33,690 nt of DNA, taken from Verrucomicrobiota bacterium. GTDB lineage: Bacteria > Verrucomicrobiota > Verrucomicrobiia > Limisphaerales > AAA164-E04. Where the stretch lies: contig JAQCFT010000012.1 in NCBI GenBank assembly GCA_027619545.1, forward strand, positions 1-33,690. The letters run 5' to 3'. Below are positions 26,728 through 33,690 of the stretch, piece by piece (the first letter of the stretch is position 1; each line of letters starts with the position of its first letter). The position numbers and the translations under genes are program-made. The notes under the pieces are model-generated. The model made no database searches. It was not told the DNA's origin and was given only the letters and a program-made list of their open reading frames with translations.

Positions 26728-28869
26728 ATGGTCAAAAAATCAAAGGCAACAACCGCCAAGTCCAAATCCGCCCCTCAAAAGGCGAAGGCAAGCACTGTAA
26801 CCAAAAAAGCCACCAAGCCAGAAAAAGCTGCCGACACCGAAAAAAGAAAAGTTAATTCGGCCAAAGCCCCTACCAGCAGCAAGTCAAAAACCAGCACGGC
26901 ATCAAAGAGTTTGCAAAAAAAAGCTGCAGCAAAGCCCAAATCAACAAAATCAGCCAAAGTCACCACCAATAAACCGGCCAAAACCAAAACTGGCGACAAA
27001 GCGGCGGCTGGCAATAAAGCTGCAGCGCCCTCTGCGACGGCCAGCAAGGAATCCAAAGCAACCAAAAAAAAGGCCATAAGTGATGACGCCGGCAAAGCGA
27101 AAAAGAATAAAGAAGCCGTCGCTCGCACAAAATCCATTCTGGAAGAAATCCAGCGCCAGGCCAAAGCCAAGGCCAAAGACAAATCCAAGGGTAAATCCAA
27201 AACCGAAGAGGAATTGGAAGAATTAAACCCGCCATCCGGCAAATCAGGCGTCAACCTGACCGAATACGTCAAAGAACTCCTCAGCCTCGCTCAGGAACAG
27301 GGTTATTTGACCTATGGAGACATCAACGAAGTGCTCCCCGAGGAGGTCATCACACCGGAAGACCTGGAAGAGGTTTACAATCGCCTGCGTAATCTGGACG
27401 TCGAAATCGTCGATCAAGCTGAAGTCGAACGCATCAAGAAAAACGACCAGAACGACGAGGAAGATGCCGGCCGTCTGGACATCCTCGATGATCCCGTTCG
27501 CATGTATATGAAGCAGATGGGTAAAGTGCCTCTGCTCACCCGCGAACAGGAAGTCGAAATCTGCAAACGCATCGAAGACGCCGAAATCGCTCAGCGTAAA
27601 ATCGTTTACAGCATGGGCTTTGCCGGAAAGGAACATATTGCCCTGGCTGAAAAACTCATCGCCGAACCCCCGAAAGAACGATTTGACCGCGTCATTCTGG
27701 ATAAAAAGATCGACAGCCGGGACAAACACCTGAAATACCTGCGCCGACTGGTGAAACAGGTACGGGAACAGGATCAGGTGGTCGACGAAAAATATGCCGC
27801 ATGGCAGAAGGCAGGCAGCAAGAAAACACAGGAAAAGTATCACGACGAATTTCTGAAGGCGGACAAAAAACTGCAGAACATGTTCGGCAAGTTTTACTAC
27901 AAGCAAAAGGTCATTGAGGAAATGACGCTTGTGACCGAAAACATTTTCGAAAAGATACACGCCAGCCTGGACCTGATCAGCGATCTCAACCGTCAAAAAT
28001 CCTCCACGCACCAGCAATCTTACATCCAGATGGAGGAGCAAAAAATCCAGGCGCTCGAAGCTTTTGTTCGCATGCCGCACGCGGATTACCTCGAGGCATA
28101 TGAACAGTTGAAGGAATTCGCAGCCAAAGCTCACCAGGCCAAGACGGAAATGGTGGAAGCCAACCTGCGTCTGGTGATCTCCATCGCCAAGAAATATACC
28201 AACCGTGGATTGTCCTTCCTCGACCTGATCCAGGAAGGGAACATGGGCTTGATGAAAGGTGTTGAGAAGTTCGAATACCGCAGGGGTTACAAATTCTCGA
28301 CCTACGCCACCTGGTGGATCCGCCAGGCCATCACCCGATCCGTCGCCGACCAGGCGCGCACCATCCGTATTCCGGTCCACATGATCGAAATCATCAACAA
28401 GCTGATGCGTGTGCAGAAGCAGTTGTTGCAGGAATTCGGCCGCGAGCCTACCGCTGAGGAAATCGCCGATGAAATGAACCTGCCGGTCGATCGTGTCAGT
28501 GCGGTTCTCAAAATGGCCCAGCAGCCCATCTCCCTGGAATCTCCCGTGGGGGACAGCGGTGATGCCAATTTCGGTGATTTCATTGAGGACAAATCTGCTG
28601 AAAACCCATCGGACATGACCAGCCACCTCCTGCTACGCGAACGTTTGAATGACGTCCTGACGACGCTCACCGAACGCGAACGCAAGATTCTGGAGCTGCG
28701 CTTCGGTCTCCACGACGGGTATGCACGCACCCTCGAAGAAGTCGGCAAACAATTCAAGGTCACCCGCGAACGTATCCGACAGATCGAGGCCAAAGGTCTG
28801 CGCAAACTGCGTCACCCGACCCGTATACGCCAGTTGCAGGGCTTCCTGGAATCGGACGCAGCCGTTTAA
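26728..28869 (+). CDS. rpoD: primary RNA polymerase sigma factor RpoD/SigA with Lys/Ala-rich extension
   Basis: 713 residues. Sigma region 1.1 lies at ~172-240 ([20 protein letters not shown]), 1.2 at ~252-290 ([11 protein letters not shown]), a non-conserved spacer follows, and region 2 at ~475-545 has [13 protein letters not shown] and the -10 reader [12 protein letters not shown]. Region 3 follows (~555-625) and region 4 at ~645-705 ([23 protein letters not shown]) reads -35 boxes. This is the housekeeping sigma factor. The unusual part is residues 1-~160, almost only Lys, Ala, Ser, Thr and Pro, like a histone H1 tail, added before region 1.1. The ATG at 26728 has no ribosome-binding site. 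A strong terminator follows. Confidence 0.96.
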   Translation: MVKKSKATTAKSKSAPQKAKASTVTKKATKPEKAADTEKRKVNSAKAPTSSKSKTSTASKSLQKKAAAKPKSTKSAKVTTNKPAKTKTGDKAAAGNKAAAPSATASKESKATKKKAISDDAGKAKKNKEAVARTKSILEEIQRQAKAKAKDKSKGKSKTEEELEELNPPSGKSGVNLTEYVKELLSLAQEQGYLTYGDINEVLPEEVITPEDLEEVYNRLRNLDVEIVDQAEVERIKKNDQNDEEDAGRLDILDDPVRMYMKQMGKVPLLTREQEVEICKRIEDAEIAQRKIVYSMGFAGKEHIALAEKLIAEPPKERFDRVILDKKIDSRDKHLKYLRRLVKQVREQDQVVDEKYAAWQKAGSKKTQEKYHDEFLKADKKLQNMFGKFYYKQKVIEEMTLVTENIFEKIHASLDLISDLNRQKSSTHQQSYIQMEEQKIQALEAFVRMPHADYLEAYEQLKEFAAKAHQAKTEMVEANLRLVISIAKKYTNRGLSFLDLIQEGNMGLMKGVEKFEYRRGYKFSTYATWWIRQAITRSVADQARTIRIPVHMIEIINKLMRVQKQLLQEFGREPTAEEIADEMNLPVDRVSAVLKMAQQPISLESPVGDSGDANFGDFIEDKSAENPSDMTSHLLLRERLNDVLTTLTERERKILELRFGLHDGYARTLEEVGKQFKVTRERIRQIEAKGLRKLRHPTRIRQLQGFLESDAAV

Positions 28870-28892
28870 TGGTCTCTGGATCATGATTTCAC

Positions 28893-28950
28893 ACACCCCG
28901 GATCGTGATATCGTCTCAGGACGCACATCGCTCCGGGGTGTTTCGTTTTC
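28893..28950 (+). terminator. branched terminator after rpoD
   Basis: A perfect 10-bp G/C-rich stem (ACACCCCGGA at 28893-28902, TCCGGGGTGT at 28932-28941) encloses a 29-base loop that itself holds a 4-bp hairpin (CGTC-TCAG-GACG, 28912-28923). TTCGTTTTCC follows. It begins 23 bases after the rpoD stop. Confidence 0.75.
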
Positions 28951-28994
28951 CGAGCAGCCCTCCCTTGGGTTGTGACCTGAATCCTGCTGGATCG

Positions 28995-30176
28995 ATGAAC
29001 ATACGTCATTATTTCACCCATTTTTCCAGTCTGGGGGGCGTTCAGTCCATCCTGACCACGCACCTCAATCACGACGTCAAAGCCGGCCTGCGCTCATCCC
29101 TATTGGCGTTTTTCGACCAGGAAGAACCCGACACCCCCTACTCTGTCCAAGGTTTAAACTGGAACGGACGAACCAACATCCTGAAAGCAAGAAAGGCATT
29201 CAAAAGCAGTGAGTGTGGCGTCAAGCATGACTGCTGTGTTTACCATGATCTCTGGGGCATGGCTTTTCTGGCAGACCTGGATTCTTGTTCACTCAGGTTG
29301 GGCGCAATCCATTCTCATTGGCCGCACCTGGAACATCAGTTGAGTCAACTGGACGGATTTCTGGACGGGGTATTCTGCGACAGCCAGGCCATCGCGGACC
29401 TGGCTCAAAAGCACATGCCTTCGCTCAGCCCGGAACGCGCCATTCATCTTCCTGTCCCCATCAAAACATGCCCGCCCGACCTTCAATCAAAGCGCCCTCC
29501 ACTGGGGGTACGTCCACTCCGCCTGGGATTTGTCGGCAGGGTGGATCACCTGCAAAAGAGAGTGGAACGTTTCATTCCCCTGGTGAAGGTTCTTGAAACG
29601 CAAAAGATCCCTTTCGAACTGGAATTCCTGGGCAGCGGCACCGCCGAACCAGAGTTGAAACAGGCATTCAGGGACAAGAAACATATCCACTTCCACGGCA
29701 GACAATCCGGATCGGATTACTGGCGCATCCTGTCTTCGTGGGATTTCGTGATATACACCAGCGATTTTGAAGGATCACCTCTGGCAATGCAGGAAGCCCT
29801 GAATGCGGGATGTATCCCGATCTTTCCCCGCATCCAATGCGGCGGAGACAAAGTGGTGGAGAACATTCATCCAGAACTTCTCTATCAACCCGAAGACTAC
29901 GCATCCATCGCGAGCACTTTGAAAGCATGGCAGGAACTTCCACCAGAGCAGGTGGAAGAAGCACGGGGCAAAGGCATTTCCATCAGCAACGAGTATGCGG
30001 AGGACAAATATCATTATAAATTCATGTCCTTCTTGAACCGTATCCAGGAACTGCCCCGCATTTCTAGACAACCCGTCCCGGCAAGAGCCCGGTTTTGGAC
30101 AGATCACCTGCCCTTCGCGGTTCTACGCCGATGGTTTCCTAAAGCTTTTTTCAACTACCGGCCCAGGGCGAACTGA
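28995..30176 (+). CDS. GT-B glycosyltransferase (family 4-like)
   Basis: 393 residues from the ATG at 28995; the frame is open to 28905, inside the rpoD terminator, so the later start is preferred. The N-terminal half opens M-N-I-R-H-Y-F-T-H-F-S-S-L-G-G-V-Q-S, the usual glycine-rich donor-side loop. The C-terminal half has the typical GT4 sequence L-G-F-V-G-R-V-D-H-L-Q-K-R, a beta-strand F-E-L-E-F-L-G-S-G, H-F-H-G-R-Q, then S-D-F-E-G-S-P-L-A-M-Q-E-A-L-N-A-G-C-I-P-I with the E-x7-E donor-binding pair (E of F-E-G, E of Q-E-A). It transfers a sugar from a nucleotide donor, probably to a surface glycan; donor and acceptor are unknown. It stands alone between rpoD and the convergent hisC. Confidence 0.85.
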   Translation: MNIRHYFTHFSSLGGVQSILTTHLNHDVKAGLRSSLLAFFDQEEPDTPYSVQGLNWNGRTNILKARKAFKSSECGVKHDCCVYHDLWGMAFLADLDSCSLRLGAIHSHWPHLEHQLSQLDGFLDGVFCDSQAIADLAQKHMPSLSPERAIHLPVPIKTCPPDLQSKRPPLGVRPLRLGFVGRVDHLQKRVERFIPLVKVLETQKIPFELEFLGSGTAEPELKQAFRDKKHIHFHGRQSGSDYWRILSSWDFVIYTSDFEGSPLAMQEALNAGCIPIFPRIQCGGDKVVENIHPELLYQPEDYASIASTLKAWQELPPEQVEEARGKGISISNEYAEDKYHYKFMSFLNRIQELPRISRQPVPARARFWTDHLPFAVLRRWFPKAFFNYRPRAN

Positions 30177-30185
30177 GATTTAATA

Positions 30186-31295
30186 TTAGCCCACCAAGCC
30201 CAGTGCCTTGGTCAAAGCATTCATGCAACGCTCGTTTTCCGACGAAGTCCCGATACTGATACGAATCCATTCCGGCAATTGATACCCCGCCATGGGACGT
30301 GTGATGACTCCCTGTTTTTGCAACTCCTCGAACACCCGTTTCCCCTCACCCACTTTGACCAGTACGAAATTGGCATGAGACGGCACATACTCAAGCCCAT
30401 GCGTATCGAATTGGTTTTGAAAAAATTCAATCCCTTCCTGATTAATCTCCCTGGTCCGCTGAACATGATCCACATCCCCCAAAGCAGCAAGAGCTCCAGC
30501 TTGGGCCAAGGCGTTCACATTAAAGGGTTGCCTGACCTTCTCCATCACTTGAATGAAATCACGATGCCCGATCCCGTAGCCGACCCGCAACCCAGCCAAC
30601 CCATGAATCTTCGAAAACGTCCTCATCAAAAACAGATTAGGTTTGCCACCGTCCCTCAGCAAGGGTAGCAAATCAGTGGGTTGGGGCAGGAATTCGTAGT
30701 AGGCTTCATCCATGACGATCAACACATGATCCGGAATGCGGTCCAGAAAAGCCATCACTTCTTCGCTTGATGCCAGGGTACCGGTTGGATTATTGGGGTT
30801 GGCCACAAACACGGCTTTCGTTCGTTCGTCCACCGCATCGGCCATGGCTCTCAAATCGTGCCCATAATCGACCGCCCGCACGGTATTTGTCTTCGCCCCA
30901 AACATGGCGGCAACAATGGGATAGATGGCAAAACAATATTGCGACACCACGATATTGGAATCCCCATCCAATAACAAATGCCCGATCCATTCTATCAACT
31001 CGTTGGAACCATTGCTGAAAATGATGGATTCCTTGGGGATATCCAGGCATTCGGACATGCATTGCTTTAGATAAAACGCATTTCCATCAGGATATAGATG
31101 CACCTGCCTGGCCGCTTTTTGAATAGCCTGCAGAGCCTTCTCGGAGGGGCCCAATGGATTTTCATTGGATGCCAGCTTGATGATGTCGCCAAACGGAATA
31201 CCCAGCTCACGGGCCACTTCTTCAATGGGACGACCGGGTTGATAAACAGGCAGGGAATTTAAATGTCCCTGCGTTGGAACTTGAAATGATTTCAT
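30186..31295 (-). CDS. hisC: histidinol-phosphate aminotransferase
   Basis: 369 residues, a fold-type I class I/II aminotransferase of HisC type. It converts imidazole-acetol phosphate to histidinol phosphate; some homologues also act on aromatic amino acids. Visible motifs: L-A-S-N-E-N-P-L-G-P-S (41-51), Y-P-D-G near 69, the cofactor contacts N-G-S-N-E-L and N-P-N-N-P-T-G (167-172), D-E-A-Y-Y-E-F, and the Schiff-base lysine Lys229 in R-T-F-S-K-I-H-G-L-A-G-L-R-V-G-Y. The ATG is 12 bases after the stop of the BioD-like/DRTGG gene, so it is the last gene of the pta operon, with no other his gene here. The stop faces that of the glycosyltransferase nine bases away. Confidence 0.92.
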   Translation of the reverse strand: MKSFQVPTQGHLNSLPVYQPGRPIEEVARELGIPFGDIIKLASNENPLGPSEKALQAIQKAARQVHLYPDGNAFYLKQCMSECLDIPKESIIFSNGSNELIEWIGHLLLDGDSNIVVSQYCFAIYPIVAAMFGAKTNTVRAVDYGHDLRAMADAVDERTKAVFVANPNNPTGTLASSEEVMAFLDRIPDHVLIVMDEAYYEFLPQPTDLLPLLRDGGKPNLFLMRTFSKIHGLAGLRVGYGIGHRDFIQVMEKVRQPFNVNALAQAGALAALGDVDHVQRTREINQEGIEFFQNQFDTHGLEYVPSHANFVLVKVGEGKRVFEELQKQGVITRPMAGYQLPEWIRISIGTSSENERCMNALTKALGLVG

Positions 31296-31307
31296 TTGAA
31301 AATGGAT

Positions 31308-32417
31308 TTAGTAAGAACGAACCGTGCGATCAACAATGCTGCTGACATCGACATGAGTCTTCACCAGGTCACGAATCAAAGCAATCTTGGCACCGTCACC
31401 AGGACGGGTTTTTACAATCAAATCATGCACGGTTGAGGCCACCTGGTAGCTGTCCTCCTTGGTGATCAGGATCGGATAAGGCATCTTGCGGAGAATGTCC
31501 ATCACTCGTTTGGATGGTTCAATATCATCGGTCAGGACGATGCCGGACAACTTTGTCGGGATCCCGTTTTCAAAAGGGATGGCTGCTGTCTCTATAAGAT
31601 CCTCCCTGTCGGCGGGCATGATCATGAGAGAGCCGGGCTTGAAAAATTTACGGGCATTTGGGGCACTCATGGCGGCCACCACGACGTTGTCCACAATATT
31701 GTGAATCTGGGTGGATTTGTTGATTGCCTGGGCTTTCAGTTCGTCGCGGATCAATTCCATGGTGGGACTCGAAAGCATGCGTTGATGCGGAATCACCCCA
31801 AGCAGGCGTAGCCCTTTTCGTTCCAGGCCTTTCCGGGCAAATTCGGTAATGTATTCCACCTTGTCCTGCCTCACCTTGTTCAGGATCACTCCTATGATCT
31901 CCACCCCATCTTTTTCAAAAAGCGCCTGATTCAAGGCCACCTCATCAATGGGCCGCCCGATACCACCCTGGGTTACCAAAACGACCTTGGCATTAAGGAT
32001 GCGCGCTACGGTGGCATTGGAGAGATCAAAAACCGATCCAACCCCGGCGTGTCCCGTGCCTTCGCACAACACAAAATCCTTCTCCCACGCCACACGATCG
32101 AATGCCTGCCATACCCTCTTGACCAATTGTTCCTGATTCGCGGATTTGAGGTAATTCCTGGTAAAATCGGATGCCACGGCAATGGGACTCATTTCAGGCA
32201 ATGGACAGTTCAAGCTGTAAACCTTGTCCATCAGAAACGAATCCTCATCGATCTTGTGCTCCTTCACCTCAACAAAACGCTGCCCCACGGGCTTGATGTA
32301 GCCGATTCTGGGATAATACTTTTTGAGTGCCGAAAGCAACCCCAGAGAGGTGGTCGTTTTGCCGTCATTTTGACGCGTGGCAGCAATGAAAACGCGCGGA
32401 GTGACAATATTCTTCAT
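31308..32417 (-). CDS. BioD-like P-loop protein with DRTGG domain
   Basis: 369 residues. The N-terminal ~210 residues form a P-loop domain of the dethiobiotin-synthetase/cobyrinate-synthase type: R-V-F-I-A-A-T-R-Q-N-D-G-K-T-T-T-S-L near residue 8-25, then F-V-L-C-E-G-T-G-H-A-G-V-G-S and V-I-L-N-K-V. The C-terminal ~150 residues are a DRTGG-like ligand-binding domain (V-V-V-A-A-M-S-A, P-A-D-R-E-D-L-I, S-G-I-V-L-T-D-D, P-I-L-I-T-K-E-D-S). Together they correspond to the N-terminal regulatory half of long phosphotransacetylases such as E. coli Pta. Here that half is a separate gene, starting 20 bases after the catalytic pta gene, so the product may bind Pta or sense a nucleotide or metabolite for it. 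That role is inferred from the neighbour. Confidence 0.85.
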   Translation of the reverse strand: MKNIVTPRVFIAATRQNDGKTTTSLGLLSALKKYYPRIGYIKPVGQRFVEVKEHKIDEDSFLMDKVYSLNCPLPEMSPIAVASDFTRNYLKSANQEQLVKRVWQAFDRVAWEKDFVLCEGTGHAGVGSVFDLSNATVARILNAKVVLVTQGGIGRPIDEVALNQALFEKDGVEIIGVILNKVRQDKVEYITEFARKGLERKGLRLLGVIPHQRMLSSPTMELIRDELKAQAINKSTQIHNIVDNVVVAAMSAPNARKFFKPGSLMIMPADREDLIETAAIPFENGIPTKLSGIVLTDDIEPSKRVMDILRKMPYPILITKEDSYQVASTVHDLIVKTRPGDGAKIALIRDLVKTHVDVSSIVDRTVRSY

Positions 32418-32437
32418 ATGGAATCCAAGTCGTTTAA

Positions 32438-33532
32438 TCAGTGAGATGCATCCGGGATCGAGATGGAACTGTTACCGGACTTCTCTCCCGGCAAAACCTG
32501 ACCGGCGCCAGGAAACAGCGCGTTGTATTCAATCGACTGCAGGCCAACGATCGCCGATACACCCAATATATCGTGTGCATTCGACCCGCGCGACACATCC
32601 GCTGCCGGACGATCCAGGCCCAGCAGGATCTGACCGTAGGCATTGGCCCGCGAAATGTGTTTCAACAGCTTGCTGGCAATATTACCCGAATTGAGATCCG
32701 GAAAAATCAGGACATTGGCCTGTCCCGCAACCAGCGAATCCTGGGATTTCACCTTGGCAACATCAGCCACCAGTGCTGCATCCACCTGAATTTCACCGTC
32801 GAAATCAGCCACCAAACCACAAGCCGCCGCTTTCTGGGTGGCTAACTGGGTGGCCGCCCGAATCTTGAGAATACTTGGATGATCGGCGCTCCCTTTTGTG
32901 GAATAGGAAAGCATGGCCACACGAGGCCGGGTACCAAGCAAATGTTTTGCCAGATTGGCAGTCGAAAAGGCGATATCAGCCAGTTGCTCGGCGCTTGGAT
33001 CCGGGATCACACCACAATCTGCAAAAAACAACACCCCATTATCGCCAAACCGCGTATCCTCAACCTCCATGATCATACAACTGGAAGCCGTCGAAGTATT
33101 CGGAGCCACCTTGATGATGCGAAACAACGGGCGCAGCACACTCCCCGAATACTCGGCCGTACCGGAGATCAGACCGTCTGCCTGATGCATGGCCACCATC
33201 ATGGAACCGTAATAATTTGGCTGCAACATGGCCTGATGAGCGGCCTCTTCCGTGACACCTTTACCCTGCCTGAGCTTGAGATAACGATCGGCAAAATTCT
33301 CAAGATCCTCGCTGGTTTCAGGGTTAATGATGCGAATCCCCTCCAGCCCAAGTCCCAGTGCGGAAGCAGCCTCCTTGATCCGCGTCCGATCCCCCAGAAG
33401 AATAGGCACCCCGAGCCGTAATGCGTGAAATTGTCTCGCGGTCTGCAACACCCGAGGCTCATGCCCTTCCGGAAAAACAATCCGTTTGGGATGCCGCTGT
33501 AGCTTTTCAATGATGGTACCGATAAACCGCAT
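32438..33532 (-). CDS. pta: phosphate acetyltransferase, short form
   Basis: 364 residues, the size of a Pta made only of the catalytic PTA_PTB domain. It interconverts acetyl-CoA and acetyl phosphate. Recognisable family segments are R-I-V-F-P-E-G-H-E-P-R-V (17-28), A-D-G-L-I-S-G-T-A-E-Y-S, F-A-D-C-G-V-I-P-D-P-S-A-E-Q-L-A, M-L-S-Y-S-T-K-G-S, V-A-G-Q-A-N-V-L-I-F-P-D-L-N-S-G-N, and R-G-S-N-A-H-D-I near the C-terminus. The ATG at 33532 lies three bases after the preceding stop, with TAGGGG just upstream overlapping that stop, a sign of translational coupling. No acetate kinase gene is in the window. Some family members act on other acyl groups; the acetyl assignment is the most likely. Confidence 0.92.
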   Translation of the reverse strand: MRFIGTIIEKLQRHPKRIVFPEGHEPRVLQTARQFHALRLGVPILLGDRTRIKEAASALGLGLEGIRIINPETSEDLENFADRYLKLRQGKGVTEEAAHQAMLQPNYYGSMMVAMHQADGLISGTAEYSGSVLRPLFRIIKVAPNTSTASSCMIMEVEDTRFGDNGVLFFADCGVIPDPSAEQLADIAFSTANLAKHLLGTRPRVAMLSYSTKGSADHPSILKIRAATQLATQKAAACGLVADFDGEIQVDAALVADVAKVKSQDSLVAGQANVLIFPDLNSGNIASKLLKHISRANAYGQILLGLDRPAADVSRGSNAHDILGVSAIVGLQSIEYNALFPGAGQVLPGEKSGNSSISIPDASH

Positions 33533-33535
33533 CCC

Positions 33536-33690
33536 CTAGAACTACCCAATCCCAACCAAATCTTCAACAGCAAGGTGGAACATGCTCTCGCCTTTTTTCA
33601 CGGCGATCTTTTTCATTTCACCCCCCCGACTCCCAAACCATCCGGGAATGGACTTCAGCGATACCATCCAAATCCCCACAAAGATACACA
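33536..33690 (-). CDS. C-terminal fragment of an unidentified protein
   Basis: An open frame entering from the right edge of the window and ending with TAG at 33536-33538, three bases before the pta ATG. The visible 50 residues read F-V-G-I-W-M-V-S-L-K-S-I-P-G-W-F-G, then K-K-I-A-V-K-K-G-E-S-M-F-H-L-A-V-E-D-L. The tight spacing to pta indicates an operon. I cannot name a family from this end alone; acetate kinase, a common neighbour of pta, does not end like this. Confidence 0.6.

Noticed and set aside
27244-28626. 460-residue open frame on the minus strand opposite rpoD
   Set aside because: It lies wholly inside rpoD, is extremely rich in Phe, Val, Leu and His, has no domain, and reflects the codon pattern of the real gene read backwards.

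Overview
The window looks like chromosomal DNA of a free-living Gram-negative bacterium of the PVC group, most likely a verrucomicrobium. The evidence is the combination of a PVC-type haem-binding C-terminus, a pseudopilin with a [20 protein letters not shown]-type N-terminus, a multi-Ig exported protein ending in a short C-terminal module of verrucomicrobial type, a Minf_1886-family protein, and a primary sigma factor with a long Lys/Ala-rich extension. Assignment is from family knowledge only; there is no rRNA or tRNA in the window. There is no prophage, insertion sequence or CRISPR array, and gene density is high.

Layout. 1-3.5 kb (+): 3' end of a haem-binding protein, a secreted Xaa-Pro dipeptidyl-peptidase-like S15 hydrolase, and a secreted FG-GAP/VCBS repeat protein coupled to it by an ATGA overlap. 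3.6-6.3 kb (-): tryptophan synthase beta chain (trpB) interrupted by one in-frame TAA, followed by a class III aminotransferase. 6.5-10.0 kb (-): an eight-haem membrane-anchored cytochrome c, then a TPR-methyltransferase. 10.1-11.4 kb (-): a type II-type pseudopilin and a small lipoprotein, closed by a strong intrinsic terminator. 11.6-14.25 kb (-): an exported protein with four Ig-like domains. 14.6-16.2 kb (+): a COG2509-type FAD-dependent dehydrogenase. 16.2-17.0 kb (-): FxsA-like membrane protein plus a 67-residue protein. 17.1-20.3 kb (+): a possible 43-residue membrane protein, a Minf_1886 protein and a two-lobed M16 metallopeptidase. 20.3-21.0 kb (-): an exported SGNH hydrolase. 21.2-26.3 kb (+): a family 2 glycosyltransferase and a large secreted tripeptidyl-peptidase II-type subtilase. 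26.3-28.9 kb (+): promoter region, rpoD and a branched terminator. 29.0-30.2 kb (+): a GT4-type glycosyltransferase. 30.2-33.7 kb (-): a tight operon of an unidentified gene (3' end only), pta, a BioD-like/DRTGG protein and hisC.

How the genes fit together. Three peptidases of different clans (S15, S8/TPP II, M16), two of them with signal peptides, suggest growth on proteins and oligopeptides. Phosphotransacetylase sits beside a separate gene that corresponds to the regulatory N-terminal half of long Pta enzymes. The cytochrome points to periplasmic electron transfer, but its partner is not in the window. Shine-Dalgarno sequences are weak or absent before most genes, so several starts were chosen from signal peptides and family length.

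The observations most worth checking are the trpB stop codon, the TPP II-type protease whose catalytic spacing equals that of the human enzyme as I remember it, the split Pta regulatory module, the eight-haem cytochrome, and a small membrane ORF in front of the Minf_1886 gene.
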